Source of the DNA: Culturomica massiliensis
GTDB taxonomy: Bacteria; Bacteroidota; Bacteroidia; Bacteroidales; Marinifilaceae
DNA length: 35,586 nucleotides
Assembly: GCF_900091655.1 (NCBI RefSeq)
Contig: NZ_LT594621.1
Location: forward strand, 4,089,204 to 4,124,789
Direction: 5' to 3'
Shown: in pieces, positions 1-7,886 of the stretch
Layout of the letters: each line of letters starts with the position of its first letter
Position numbering within the stretch: the stretch's first letter is position 1
Position numbers and translations under genes: made by a program
The notes under the pieces: generated by a model
Databases searched by the model: none
What the model was told of the DNA's origin: nothing
Seen by the model: the letters and a program-made list of their open reading frames with translations, nothing else

Positions 1-138
1 GAAAAATTCCGGCAGGCGGAAAAAGCAGCGATGAATAATCCGAATGCCGTTATCGGTAATTCCGGTCTTGTGACGGTACCGAAAGGCGAGAAAATAGTAA
101 CGAAAATACTTCCTTATAATCCGATAGAGTTGGAATAG
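1..138 (+). CDS. GLPGLI family protein, C-terminal fragment (cut by window start)
   Basis: The window opens in frame inside a gene whose last 45 residues are visible. They include the run AAMNNPNAVIGNSGL and end in NPIELE before TAG. The DNA matches 1238-1375, the end of the next GLPGLI gene, at all but 2 of 138 positions. Similarity stops at the stop codon: the downstream spacers are unrelated. The GLPGLI motif itself would lie upstream of the window. This is therefore at least a fourth member of the tandem array. The role of the family (TIGR01200, Porph_ging) is unknown; members are exported proteins of Bacteroidota. Whether the missing 5' part is intact cannot be judged. Confidence 0.9.
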   Translation, partial: EKFRQAEKAAMNNPNAVIGNSGLVTVPKGEKIVTKILPYNPIELE

Positions 139-147
139 AGAGAAATA

Positions 148-175
148 TTTACGATTTATGATTTACGATTTAGAG
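148..175. repeat. Tandem 7-base repeat (TTTACGA/TTTATGA type)
   Basis: Three in-register heptamers TTTACGA, TTTATGA, TTTACGA are followed by the degenerate TTTAGAG. Related heptamers recur in other gaps of the window (6103-6126, 10433-10548, 14137-14240, 14341-14405, 21223-21276) and never inside genes. Here there is one array with no inverted partner, so no hairpin. It lies just after the stop codon of the GLPGLI fragment. Confidence 0.7.
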
Positions 176-282
176 GAGTTTTATAAGGATTTTAAATTTT
201 AGATTAACACACAGGCTGCCCCAGAAAAAGAGCGGTTGTTGATTTATGATTTTTCAAAACAGCTTCTTAAACTTTATGAGTT

Positions 283-459
283 ATGAAAAAGAGAATGATT
301 GCTTTCGTAAGTGCGTGTTTTTTAACGTTAGCTGTTGTGGCAGCTCCGATGTATTTTCAATTAAGTTGTGGTAAGATTATTTATAGTGATAGTTCTTATT
401 ACGATGATGTGTATGAAATGTGGGATTTATTATTGGATTTAGATGCGGAGAATTGTTAA
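283..459 (+). CDS. Small exported peptide, 58 aa, unknown function
   Basis: The ORF runs from ATG at 283 to TAA at 457-459. The product starts MKKRMIAFVSACFLTLAVVA, a clear signal peptide with a positive start and a hydrophobic core. Cleavage near residue 21 would leave about 37 residues. The mature part holds the motif FQLSCGK (Cys29), a Tyr-, Ser- and Asp-rich stretch, and a very acidic tail ending in a Cys that is the last residue (Cys58). Two Cys in an exported peptide suggest a disulfide or another modification. The gene sits between the GLPGLI fragment and the first complete GLPGLI gene and is followed at once by a hairpin (465-493). No Shine-Dalgarno is visible, which is normal for this phylum. 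I do not recognise a family; a precursor of a secreted or signalling peptide is one possibility. Its size, signal peptide and own terminator argue that it is a real gene. Confidence 0.7.
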   Translation: MKKRMIAFVSACFLTLAVVAAPMYFQLSCGKIIYSDSSYYDDVYEMWDLLLDLDAENC

Positions 460-464
460 TGAAT

Positions 465-493
465 AAAGAGAGTTCTTTTAGGAACTCTCTTTT
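465..493 (+). terminator. Intrinsic terminator after the small peptide gene
   Basis: Perfect 11-bp arms AAAGAGAGTTC and GAACTCTCTTT enclose a 6-nt loop, and the second arm runs into TTTT. The hairpin starts 6 nt after the peptide stop codon and ends 15 nt before the next GLPGLI start. No separate promoter fits in that gap. Readthrough past this hairpin is probably how the GLPGLI gene at 509 is expressed, with the peptide mRNA more abundant. Confidence 0.8.
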
Positions 494-508
494 ATAAACT
501 ATGATGTT

Positions 509-1375
509 ATGAAAATAATTTTGTTATTTTCTTTTGCTTTAGGTATACAGTTTTCTTTATTTGCTCAAAATATTGTCTTTAAGGGAAATATAGAAGATGT
601 TCCTCGTAAAATGGAGCCTCGTGATACGTTGGATTGTGCGTATTTAAATGTACATTACCGTCAATTGATTCGAAAGGATAAATTATTTCCGGAAGAACTG
701 ACAGGATCAGATATGGTTTTACAGATCGGCGAACAAGTATCGAAGTATTCTAATTATAGATTTTTGGTTAATGATTCTATTATGACAGAGGAACTAAGGT
801 GTCCGAAATTGAACATCACTAATATTTTGAACCAAGCTACGATGCGGACTAAAAATGCCGGCGATAGAAGTGTTGTGATAAAAAATTATCCGAAGGGGCA
901 GTATTGGGTACGAGTGCCGGTTTTGTTAAATAAATATATTTATATGGAGAGGGAACCGGTATTTGATTGGATATTTACATCGGATACATTGACAGTATTG
1001 GGGTATTTGTGTAAAAAAGCCACCTGTTTGTTCCGGGGGCGTTATTATACAGCCTGGTATGCTCCGGATATACCGTTATCGAACGGTCCCTGGAAGTTTA
1101 ACGGCTTGCCGGGACTGATCCTGAAAGTGGAAGATGCGGACCGGGATTATTCTTTTGAATGTACAGCCCTTTACAGGGTCGGTTGGAAAAGTCCCATCTA
1201 TTTAAGTAAAAGGAAAAAAGATATTGAAACGACCCGAGAAAAATTCCGGCAGGCAGAAAAAGCAGCGATGAATAATCCGAATGCCGTTATCGGTAATTCC
1301 GGTCTTGTGACGGTACCGAAAGGCGAGAAAATAGTAACGAAAATACTTCCCTATAATCCGATAGAGTTGGAATAG
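509..1375 (+). CDS. GLPGLI family protein (array copy A)
   Basis: The protein has 288 aa. Its signal peptide ends near LFAQ (residue 20), so it is exported, probably to the periplasm. The family motif NGLPGLILKVEDADRDYSFE is complete, preceded by TAWYAPDIPLSNGPWKF. This is the diagnostic block of the GLPGLI family (TIGR01200; Pfam Porph_ging), whose function is not known. A CKKATC pair of Cys precedes the motif. The start fits the paralogues, which begin MKTIL. Copies A, B and C differ in the N-terminal 150 residues but are nearly identical from about residue 160 on. The gene follows the peptide gene and its hairpin by 15 nt and has no clear promoter of its own. In this phylum GLPGLI genes often lie beside TonB-type receptors, as here. 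Confidence 0.93.
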   Translation: MKIILLFSFALGIQFSLFAQNIVFKGNIEDVPRKMEPRDTLDCAYLNVHYRQLIRKDKLFPEELTGSDMVLQIGEQVSKYSNYRFLVNDSIMTEELRCPKLNITNILNQATMRTKNAGDRSVVIKNYPKGQYWVRVPVLLNKYIYMEREPVFDWIFTSDTLTVLGYLCKKATCLFRGRYYTAWYAPDIPLSNGPWKFNGLPGLILKVEDADRDYSFECTALYRVGWKSPIYLSKRKKDIETTREKFRQAEKAAMNNPNAVIGNSGLVTVPKGEKIVTKILPYNPIELE

Positions 1376-1464
1376 AAAAGTAAGAGGATTGTAAATGAAG
1401 TTGCGTGAGGGTTATATTGGACGTAAGAAAAGTTATGAAATAAATATATTTTTTCATGAATAGT

Positions 1465-1506
1465 TTTGTTCCTACGATAATTTAGTATATTTACGAAAAA
1501 TTCGTA
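1465..1506 (+). promoter_or_regulatory. Promoter of GLPGLI copy B with inverted repeat at the expected start
   Basis: A -33 element TTTG (1465-1468) lies 17 nt before TATATTTA (1486-1493), one base off the phylum -7 consensus TAnnTTTG. Overlapping the end of the -7 is a perfect inverted repeat TACGAA-AAA-TTCGTA (1492-1506), which would cover the transcription start. The same arrangement is found before copy C. The spacer is a little shorter than the usual 19-21. Confidence 0.6.
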
Positions 1507-1527
1507 GTATATATAAAATTAATAAGT

Positions 1528-2388
1528 ATGAAAACAATATTGATAGTGACATTTTTCTTTTTCTTGCAGTTTTCTTTATTTGCACAAACGATTGGAGGAA
1601 ATTTAGAAAACTTTCCCCGTGAAATGGATCCTCGGGATACATTGGATTATGCTTTTTTAAATGTACATTATCGTCAGTCAGTAAGGGAAAATAAACTTAT
1701 TCCGGATAAGTTGACAGAATCGGATATGGTGTTACAGATTGGAAATGAAAAATCCAAATATGTAAATTATAAGATTTTGATCAGCGATTCTATTATGGCG
1801 GAGGAATTAAAGCAGTTGGAATTAAGTATGTTACAAGTTTTGAATGGGGCTTTGATGCGGACTAAAAAGGCTGGAGATAGGAGTGAATTAATTAAAAATT
1901 ATCCGAAGGGTCAATATTGGGTCCGAATGCCGGTATTGTTAGATAGATATGTTTACACGGAAACGAAACCGACATTCGATTGGACATTTGCATCGGATAC
2001 ACTGACTGTATTGGGGTATTTGTGTAAAAAGGCAACCTGTTCGTTCCGGGGGCGTGATTATACGGCCTGGTATGCTCCCGATATTCCGTTATCGAACGGT
2101 CCCTGGAAGTTTAACGGTTTGCCGGGGCTGATCCTGAAAGTAGAGGATGCAGACCGGGATTATTCTTTTGAATGTACGGACCTGTACCGGGTCGACTGGA
2201 AAAGTCCTATATATTTGAGTAAAATAAAAAATACTATCAAAACGACCCGTGAAAAATTCCGGCAGGCAGAAAAAGCAGCGATGAATAATCCGAATGCCGT
2301 TATCGGTAATTCCGGTCTTCTGACGGTACCGAAAGGCGAAAAAATGGTGACGAAAACACGTCCTTATAATCCGATAGAACTGCAATAG
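1528..2388 (+). CDS. GLPGLI family protein (array copy B)
   Basis: The protein has 286 aa. Its signal peptide runs through QFSLFAQ and the full motif NGLPGLILKVEDADRDYSFE is present. Like copy A it carries CKKATC and the conserved C-terminal run AAMNNPNAVIGNSGL. The N-terminal half has diverged (for example SMLQVLNGALMRTKKAGD against the corresponding part of A) while the 3' DNA is nearly the same, which points to gene conversion or strong selection on that half. It has its own promoter region, duplicated with the gene: the spacer 1376-1527 resembles 2389-2540 along its whole length. The function is unknown, as for the whole family. An exported protein working with the downstream receptor is an inference. 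Confidence 0.93.
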   Translation: MKTILIVTFFFFLQFSLFAQTIGGNLENFPREMDPRDTLDYAFLNVHYRQSVRENKLIPDKLTESDMVLQIGNEKSKYVNYKILISDSIMAEELKQLELSMLQVLNGALMRTKKAGDRSELIKNYPKGQYWVRMPVLLDRYVYTETKPTFDWTFASDTLTVLGYLCKKATCSFRGRDYTAWYAPDIPLSNGPWKFNGLPGLILKVEDADRDYSFECTDLYRVDWKSPIYLSKIKNTIKTTREKFRQAEKAAMNNPNAVIGNSGLLTVPKGEKMVTKTRPYNPIELQ

Positions 2389-2477
2389 AAAAGTGAGCGG
2401 ATTGGATGTGAAGCTGTGTAAGGATTATATTGGATGTAAAAGGAGTTATGAAATAAATGTATTTTTTCATGAATAGC

Positions 2478-2519
2478 TTTGTTTCTACGATAACTTAGTA
2501 TATTTACGATAAATTCGTA
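2478..2519 (+). promoter_or_regulatory. Promoter of GLPGLI copy C with inverted repeat at the expected start
   Basis: TTTG (2478-2481), a 17-nt spacer and TATATTTA (2499-2506) match the promoter of copy B exactly. The inverted repeat TACGA-TAAAT-TCGTA (2505-2519) follows. Relative to copy B the centre has changed but the 5-bp arms are kept, which favours function over mere descent. Confidence 0.6.
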
Positions 2520-2540
2520 GCGTGTGTAAAATTGGTAAGT

Positions 2541-3407
2541 ATGAAAACAATATTGGCAGCGATGTTTTTCTTTTTAGTGCAATTTCCTCTGTTTGCACAA
2601 GTGACAATTTCATTTCCTAAAGGTGAGGCGGGGTTTCCACGTGATATGACTCCCCGGGATACGTTGGATTATACGTATTTGAATGCGCATTATTGTCAGT
2701 TGGTACGGGAAAATAAATCAGATCCCGATACGCTGACAAAGTCCGAAATGATGTTGCAGATTGGTAAGCAAGTGTCAAGATATTCTAACTATACTTATTG
2801 GATTAGCGACTCCATTAAGGCAGATGAATTGAAACGTCCTGAATTGAGTTTAGCCAGTATTTTCAATCAATATTTTGCACGGACTTATAAGGCTGGGGAT
2901 AAAGGTGTCCTGCTCAAGAATTATCCGAAAGGACAGTGCCTGTTCCAGAAAGAAATCTTGATAAATGAGTATGTTTATACGGAGGATATGCCGGTGTTCG
3001 ATTGGACTTTTATGCCGGATACGCTGAGAGTGTTGGGGTATTTGTGTAAAAAAGCAACCTGCTCGTTTCGGGGGCGTGATTATACGGCCTGGTATGCTCC
3101 GGATATACCGTTATCAAACGGTCCCTGGAAGTTTAACGGATTACCTGGGCTGATCCTGAAAGTGGAGGATGCGGACCGGGATTATTCTTTCGAATGTACT
3201 GCTCTGTACCGGGTTGATTGGGAAAGTCCTATTTACTTAACGAATAGCAAGCTTAAGGTACGTTTGACCCGTAAAAAATTCATGCAGGTAGAGAAGATGG
3301 CTATGAGTAATCCGGGGGCTGTTATCGGTAATTCTGGTCTTGTATCGGTACCCAAAGATCAACTGCCCCGTGAAAAATATCCGTATAACCCGATAGAATT
3401 AGAATGA
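2541..3407 (+). CDS. GLPGLI family protein (array copy C)
   Basis: The start ATG is placed at 2541 (MKTILAAMFFFLVQFPLFAQ), in line with copies A and B. An in-frame TTG 9 nt upstream would only add MVS before the signal peptide. The product is 288 aa and exported. It carries CKKATC, the exact motif NGLPGLILKVEDADRDYSFE, and a C-terminus (SNPGAVIGNSGLVSVPKDQ) that differs more from A and B than they do from each other. The gene ends 4 nt before the TonB-dependent-receptor-like gene, so the two are surely co-transcribed. That links this family member to an outer-membrane transporter. The biochemical role is not known. Confidence 0.93.
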   Translation: MKTILAAMFFFLVQFPLFAQVTISFPKGEAGFPRDMTPRDTLDYTYLNAHYCQLVRENKSDPDTLTKSEMMLQIGKQVSRYSNYTYWISDSIKADELKRPELSLASIFNQYFARTYKAGDKGVLLKNYPKGQCLFQKEILINEYVYTEDMPVFDWTFMPDTLRVLGYLCKKATCSFRGRDYTAWYAPDIPLSNGPWKFNGLPGLILKVEDADRDYSFECTALYRVDWESPIYLTNSKLKVRLTRKKFMQVEKMAMSNPGAVIGNSGLVSVPKDQLPREKYPYNPIELE

Positions 3408-3411
3408 GCCT

Positions 3412-6042
3412 ATGAACAAGATGTTGTGGTATGTTGGAATTTTGGTTACTCTGTGTATAAGTCCGTCAGTTTTGGCGCAAACCGTGTATGAAGGGAAGAT
3501 TGTAGAAGAAGGAACCGGACGGCTGGTGAGTGATGTTATTTGTTCGGCTACCGATCTGAAAGGAGAGAAAGTTTTTGCATATACCATGAGTGGAGAGCAG
3601 GGAGAATACCGGTTGCGGTTTTATGCGGAGGTTGATTCCGTATGTCTGCGTTTTGCTTTGTTGGGGTATAAGAATGTTGTTTTAATTTGTAAAAATGTGA
3701 GTGGGCAAAAGGATATTACTTTTGTTCCTACGCAATTTCAATTGAAGGAGGTGACCGTAAAGGCTGCACCAATGTGGTCGGTGGGGGATACGCTTAATTA
3801 CCGGGTAGAGGCTTTTCAGGGAGGAGAAGACCGGGTGATCGGTGATGTTCTGAAAAAATTACCCGGTATTAAAGTCAGTGAAAACGGAGCGATTACGTAT
3901 CAGGGGGAACCGATCAACCGTTTTTATATTGAAGGACTGGATTTGTTGCGGGCCAAATATGGGATAGCTACGAATAATATTCCGGCTGATGCAGTAGAAA
4001 AAGTACAGGTACTGGAAAATCATCAACCTGTAAAACTGCTGAGAGATCAGGTGTTTTCGCAACAGGCAGCTATTAATCTGAAACTGAAAAAAGAAAAACT
4101 GGGGCGGCCGGTGATTAACGCAGAAGCCGGCGGTGGTTTTACTTCTTCCGAAGGTTTGTGGGAAGGAAAGCTGATGGCGATGGAAATGGCCCGTAGCTGG
4201 CAGTCGTTATATACGTTTAAAACCAACAATACCGGACGTAATCTGACGGATGAATTAAGCGATCATGGTTTGGGAATGGCTGATTTATTGCAAGGAGTTC
4301 CCCCTTATCCGACTGATTTGATGGAATCGGGAAGCCTGATCGCTTTGCCGGTGGATGAAAAGCGTTATTTGCAGAATCAATCTTATGCAGCTACTGCCAA
4401 TCAATTGTGGAAGATTGATGAGGATTCCCAATTGCGTTTGGTGCTGACTTACCTGAAAAACCGGGATCGGGAGCAAAGGCAGGAACTTAATCGTTATCAG
4501 TTGGGAACGGAAGAAGAGTTGCTGTGGAATACTTTAAATCAGTTACGGGACGATTCGCATAGGGCTGAAGCCGTGTTTTCGTGGACGACGAATGCTTCTT
4601 CTGTGTATGTGGATGATGAACTGAAATTTTACGGTAATTGGCGTGATGTGGCTTCCGGTGTCAGCGGGTCACAACAGGTAGACCAGGATTTCAGAATGCC
4701 TTTGTTTTTGATCCAGAATAAATTGGATCTGGTTAAAAGAACCGGAAAAAGTAATTGGAATTTGTATTCTTTTATCCGGTATACCGGACAACCTCAACGT
4801 TTGGATGTGGCAGGGGATACCGTGCAGTTCGGACAGGTCGGTTTGTTAAAACAACGTACCGACCGTCAAAAGTTTTACACGACGAATCGTACCGGATTTT
4901 CGCGGCAGAAAGGAAAATCTTTATTCAGACTGGATGTCGCATTTACGGCTGCCTTGGAACATCTTAGTTCGGATTTACGACCCGGTTTGTTTGAAGTGAG
5001 TCAGAACAACCGCCTGCAATGGAATCGTTGGGAGTATCAGTTACAGCCGGAGTATACCCTGAGGGGAGAACGGGGAAGGTTGACGATTGGTATGCCCTTG
5101 GTTTTTCTGGATTTGTATGCCGATCATCGTTCGATACCTGAAAAAGAACATTTTTCCCGACTTTGGACGAATCCGTCGGTGCGGTATCATTATACATTCA
5201 ATCCTTATTGGAAAGCATCGCTTTCTTACCGGATGCAAAAGGAATTAGGAGATGCTCTGGATTTTACAGAGGGAGTCCGTATGACGAATTTCCGTACCTT
5301 TCGTAAAGGAATATCCATACCGGAGCAACGGACGTCACATTCGTATAGTGCCAGTTTCACTTACCGGAATCCGATCAATGTGTTGTTTACGACTCTGTCG
5401 GTCATTTATCGAATGCAACATTCGAATCTGGTATCGGCACAAACTCTGACTGAAAACCATATCCTTCAATATAGAGAGAAAAGAGATAATGACAGGCGCT
5501 ATCTGATGATAAACGGGCGTTTGGGTAAATATTGGGATGGCTGGCGGACTAATTTATCTGTCGATGCCGGATATACCCGAATGAGTTTCAATCAGTTTCA
5601 GCAACAAAAGGAGTGGAAGGTTACCGGACATACGGCACAGGTAACTGTAAACATAGACTGCGAACCGGTTTCCTGGAACCGGGTGAATTTACAAATCGCT
5701 TATAAAGGTAATAAAACGGGTACGGCTCGTTATGTTTCCGACTGGTTGTCGGATTGGAAATCCGGTTTATCGCTGCATTTTTTTCCGGCTCCTTATTGGC
5801 AGGTGACCTGGAAGGGGGAGTATGTAAATAATGAAATTGCAGATGCTCCTGATTTGCGGCTTTTCTTTATGGATGCAGAGGTCAGGTATTCACTGCCTCG
5901 CTGGGAGGTCGCTTTACGTTGTGAAAATATCTGTGATAAACACACCTATGCTTTTTCTTCCTATGACGGTGTAAATACCTTTTCTACCTCCTATGCTTTA
6001 AGACGGCGTGCCGTTTTGGTCAGTTTGGGATTTAAATTGTAG
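3412..6042 (+). CDS. TonB-dependent-receptor-like outer-membrane protein with CarboxypepD_reg-like N-terminus
   Basis: The protein has 876 aa. A signal peptide (to about SVLAQ, residue 23) is followed by a carboxypeptidase regulatory-like beta domain (residues 24-110, with SGEQGEYRLRFYAEVDSVCL). Next come a plug-like region (about 115-230; DVLKKLPGIKVSENGAITYQ, INRFYIEGLD) and a long C-terminal beta-barrel rich in alternating aromatic residues. The barrel ends in a hydrophobic strand VLVSLGFKL. This layout is known for receptors found next to GLPGLI proteins; the substrate is unknown. It starts 4 nt after GLPGLI copy C and is the last gene of the cluster. It lacks a SusD-like partner, so it is not a standard polysaccharide uptake pair. 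A non-transporting barrel with an assembly or export role cannot be excluded. Confidence 0.87.
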   Translation: MNKMLWYVGILVTLCISPSVLAQTVYEGKIVEEGTGRLVSDVICSATDLKGEKVFAYTMSGEQGEYRLRFYAEVDSVCLRFALLGYKNVVLICKNVSGQKDITFVPTQFQLKEVTVKAAPMWSVGDTLNYRVEAFQGGEDRVIGDVLKKLPGIKVSENGAITYQGEPINRFYIEGLDLLRAKYGIATNNIPADAVEKVQVLENHQPVKLLRDQVFSQQAAINLKLKKEKLGRPVINAEAGGGFTSSEGLWEGKLMAMEMARSWQSLYTFKTNNTGRNLTDELSDHGLGMADLLQGVPPYPTDLMESGSLIALPVDEKRYLQNQSYAATANQLWKIDEDSQLRLVLTYLKNRDREQRQELNRYQLGTEEELLWNTLNQLRDDSHRAEAVFSWTTNASSVYVDDELKFYGNWRDVASGVSGSQQVDQDFRMPLFLIQNKLDLVKRTGKSNWNLYSFIRYTGQPQRLDVAGDTVQFGQVGLLKQRTDRQKFYTTNRTGFSRQKGKSLFRLDVAFTAALEHLSSDLRPGLFEVSQNNRLQWNRWEYQLQPEYTLRGERGRLTIGMPLVFLDLYADHRSIPEKEHFSRLWTNPSVRYHYTFNPYWKASLSYRMQKELGDALDFTEGVRMTNFRTFRKGISIPEQRTSHSYSASFTYRNPINVLFTTLSVIYRMQHSNLVSAQTLTENHILQYREKRDNDRRYLMINGRLGKYWDGWRTNLSVDAGYTRMSFNQFQQQKEWKVTGHTAQVTVNIDCEPVSWNRVNLQIAYKGNKTGTARYVSDWLSDWKSGLSLHFFPAPYWQVTWKGEYVNNEIADAPDLRLFFMDAEVRYSLPRWEVALRCENICDKHTYAFSSYDGVNTFSTSYALRRRAVLVSLGFKL

Positions 6043-6190
6043 ATTTCTGATTGTGGTTTATAAACCGGGATCTGAAACGGGGAAGGAAAGTAAAGGAAAA
6101 ACTCTTCTGATTTTTGATTTGCGATCTTTCTTTTTTGCAGGAAAGGATAGGGCTCCGATTTATAATTGAGATCCGTGTGTTGTTTTATAA

Positions 6191-6230
6191 AAAAATCTCC
6201 GAAAATTTTGTTTTCGGAGATTTTTCTTTT
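6191..6230. terminator. Bidirectional intrinsic terminator between receptor gene and rny
   Basis: Perfect 15-bp arms AAAAATCTCCGAAAA and TTTTCGGAGATTTTT have a 5-nt loop, with T-rich flanks on both strands. It sits between convergent genes, 14 nt past the rny stop and about 150 nt past the receptor stop. It should stop transcription from both sides. The stretch 6043-6190 before it holds only degenerate heptamer-like sequence (6103-6126). Confidence 0.9.
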
Positions 6231-6244
6231 TATCCGTTCGGGAT

Positions 6245-7780
6245 TTATTTGGCGTAAGCAATGGCCCGTGTTTCACGGATTACCGTTACTTTAACCTGTC
6301 CCGGGTAAGTCATTTCGTCCTGTATGCGTTTGGCTACGTCGAAGGAAATTTTTTCGGCTTCTTTGTCCGAGATCTTTTCACTTCCGACCACTACGCGCAG
6401 TTCACGGCCGGCTTGTATAGCGTATGTTTTTACAACACCGTTGTAAGAAAGTGCCAAGTCTTCCATATCTTTCAGACGTTTGATATAAGACTCTACAACT
6501 TCCCGGCGGGCACCCGGACGGGCACCGGAAATGGCATCACAAGCCTGCACAATCGGAGCGATCAGCGTGGTCATTTCGATTTCTTCATGATGGGCTCCGA
6601 TAGCGTTGCAAATATCCGGTTTCTCTTTGTATTTTTCAGCTAATTGCATACCGAGGATAGCGTGCGGCAATTCCGGCTCATCGTCGGGCACTTTACCGAT
6701 GTCATGCAACAGGCCGGCGCGTTTGGCTTTTTTCACATTCAAACCGAGTTCCGCAGCCATGATAGCACAGAGGTTGGCCGTTTCCCGGGCATGTTGTAAC
6801 AGGTTTTGACCGTAAGAAGAACGGTATTTCATTTTTCCGATCAAACGGATTAATTCCGGATGCAATCCGTGAATACCCAGGTCGATTGTGGTACGTTTAC
6901 CGGTCTCGATGATTTCTTCTTCGATTTGTTTTTTGACTTTATTTACGACTTCTTCGATGCGTGCCGGATGAATACGTCCGTCCGTTACCAGTTGGTGTAA
7001 GGATAAACGGGCGATTTCTCTTCTGACAGGATCAAAGCCTGAAAGAACGATAGCTTCCGGAGTGTCATCAACGATGATTTCAACACCGGTGGCTGCTTCA
7101 AGAGCACGGATATTCCGGCCTTCGCGCCCGATAATCCGTCCTTTGATTTCGTCCGAATCAATATGGAAAATGGATACTGCATTTTCCGTAGCCGTTTCCG
7201 TAGCCACACGTTGTATGGTTTTGATAACTACTTTTTTAGCTTCCATATTGGCTGTCATCTTGGCCTCTTCCATGATTTCATTAACATAGGAAATGGCTTC
7301 GGTTTCAGCTTCTTCTTTCAGGGAATTGATGAGTTTTTCTTTGGCCTGTTCGCCGGACATGCCTGAAATAGCTTCTAACTGTTCGATTTGTTGTTTTTTC
7401 AGTTTATCCAGTTCGGAAACTTTTTTCTCCATCAATTCCTTTTGTACATCTAAATTGGATTGAAGTGACTGGAGGTCTTTGGATTTCCGCTGGATTTCTT
7501 CCATCTTTTGAGAGATAAAAGTTTCCTGTTGCTTCAATTTATTTTCAGCAACCAAAAGCTTGTTATTGCGTGCTGCGGCCTGTTTCTCATGTTCTGCTTT
7601 GATTTGCAGAAATTTTTCTTTTGCCTGGAGAATCTTATCTTTTTTTATAACTTCGGCTTCAGCCTCTGCTTCTTTGATAATATTTTCACTTCTGTGCTTT
7701 AATGCGAGCCGGATCACAATATATCCAATCAAGATTCCGACGATCAGGGCCACCACTCCTGCGATTATTATGTGTGTCAT
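6245..7780 (-). CDS. rny: Ribonuclease Y
   Basis: The protein has 511 aa, the usual length of RNase Y, a membrane-anchored endoribonuclease that starts mRNA decay. An N-terminal membrane helix (residues 4-26, IIIAGVVALIVGILIGYIVI) is followed by a long charged coiled coil (about 30-195). A KH RNA-binding domain contains GRIIGREGRNIR (214-225). The HD phosphohydrolase domain has His330, the HD pair His359-Asp360 in AGLLHDIGKVPDDE, and AHHEE at 396-400. The membrane helix fixes the start. The neighbours zapA and the 6S RNA on the same strand are the usual company in Bacteroidales. It shares the terminator at 6191-6230 with the convergent receptor gene. Confidence 0.97.
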   Translation of the reverse strand: MTHIIIAGVVALIVGILIGYIVIRLALKHRSENIIKEAEAEAEVIKKDKILQAKEKFLQIKAEHEKQAAARNNKLLVAENKLKQQETFISQKMEEIQRKSKDLQSLQSNLDVQKELMEKKVSELDKLKKQQIEQLEAISGMSGEQAKEKLINSLKEEAETEAISYVNEIMEEAKMTANMEAKKVVIKTIQRVATETATENAVSIFHIDSDEIKGRIIGREGRNIRALEAATGVEIIVDDTPEAIVLSGFDPVRREIARLSLHQLVTDGRIHPARIEEVVNKVKKQIEEEIIETGKRTTIDLGIHGLHPELIRLIGKMKYRSSYGQNLLQHARETANLCAIMAAELGLNVKKAKRAGLLHDIGKVPDDEPELPHAILGMQLAEKYKEKPDICNAIGAHHEEIEMTTLIAPIVQACDAISGARPGARREVVESYIKRLKDMEDLALSYNGVVKTYAIQAGRELRVVVGSEKISDKEAEKISFDVAKRIQDEMTYPGQVKVTVIRETRAIAYAK

Positions 7781-7886
7781 ATTGTTGAAATTAAAATGTA
7801 ATTATATGTTGTGTTATAAGTTTCTCATTTATGTGTTATTGGTGTAAAATCAAATGTGTCGATTTTATAACCGCTAACGTGGGTAC

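Noticed and set aside
221..233. Shared GAAAAAGAGCGGT string near 224 and at the window end (35574-35584)
   Set aside because: Only about 11 bases match and the flanks differ, so chance is likely in A-rich DNA.
2089..2385. 98-codon open frame on the minus strand over GLPGLI copy B
   Set aside because: It is the mirror of the conserved 3' half and has no promoter or family match.
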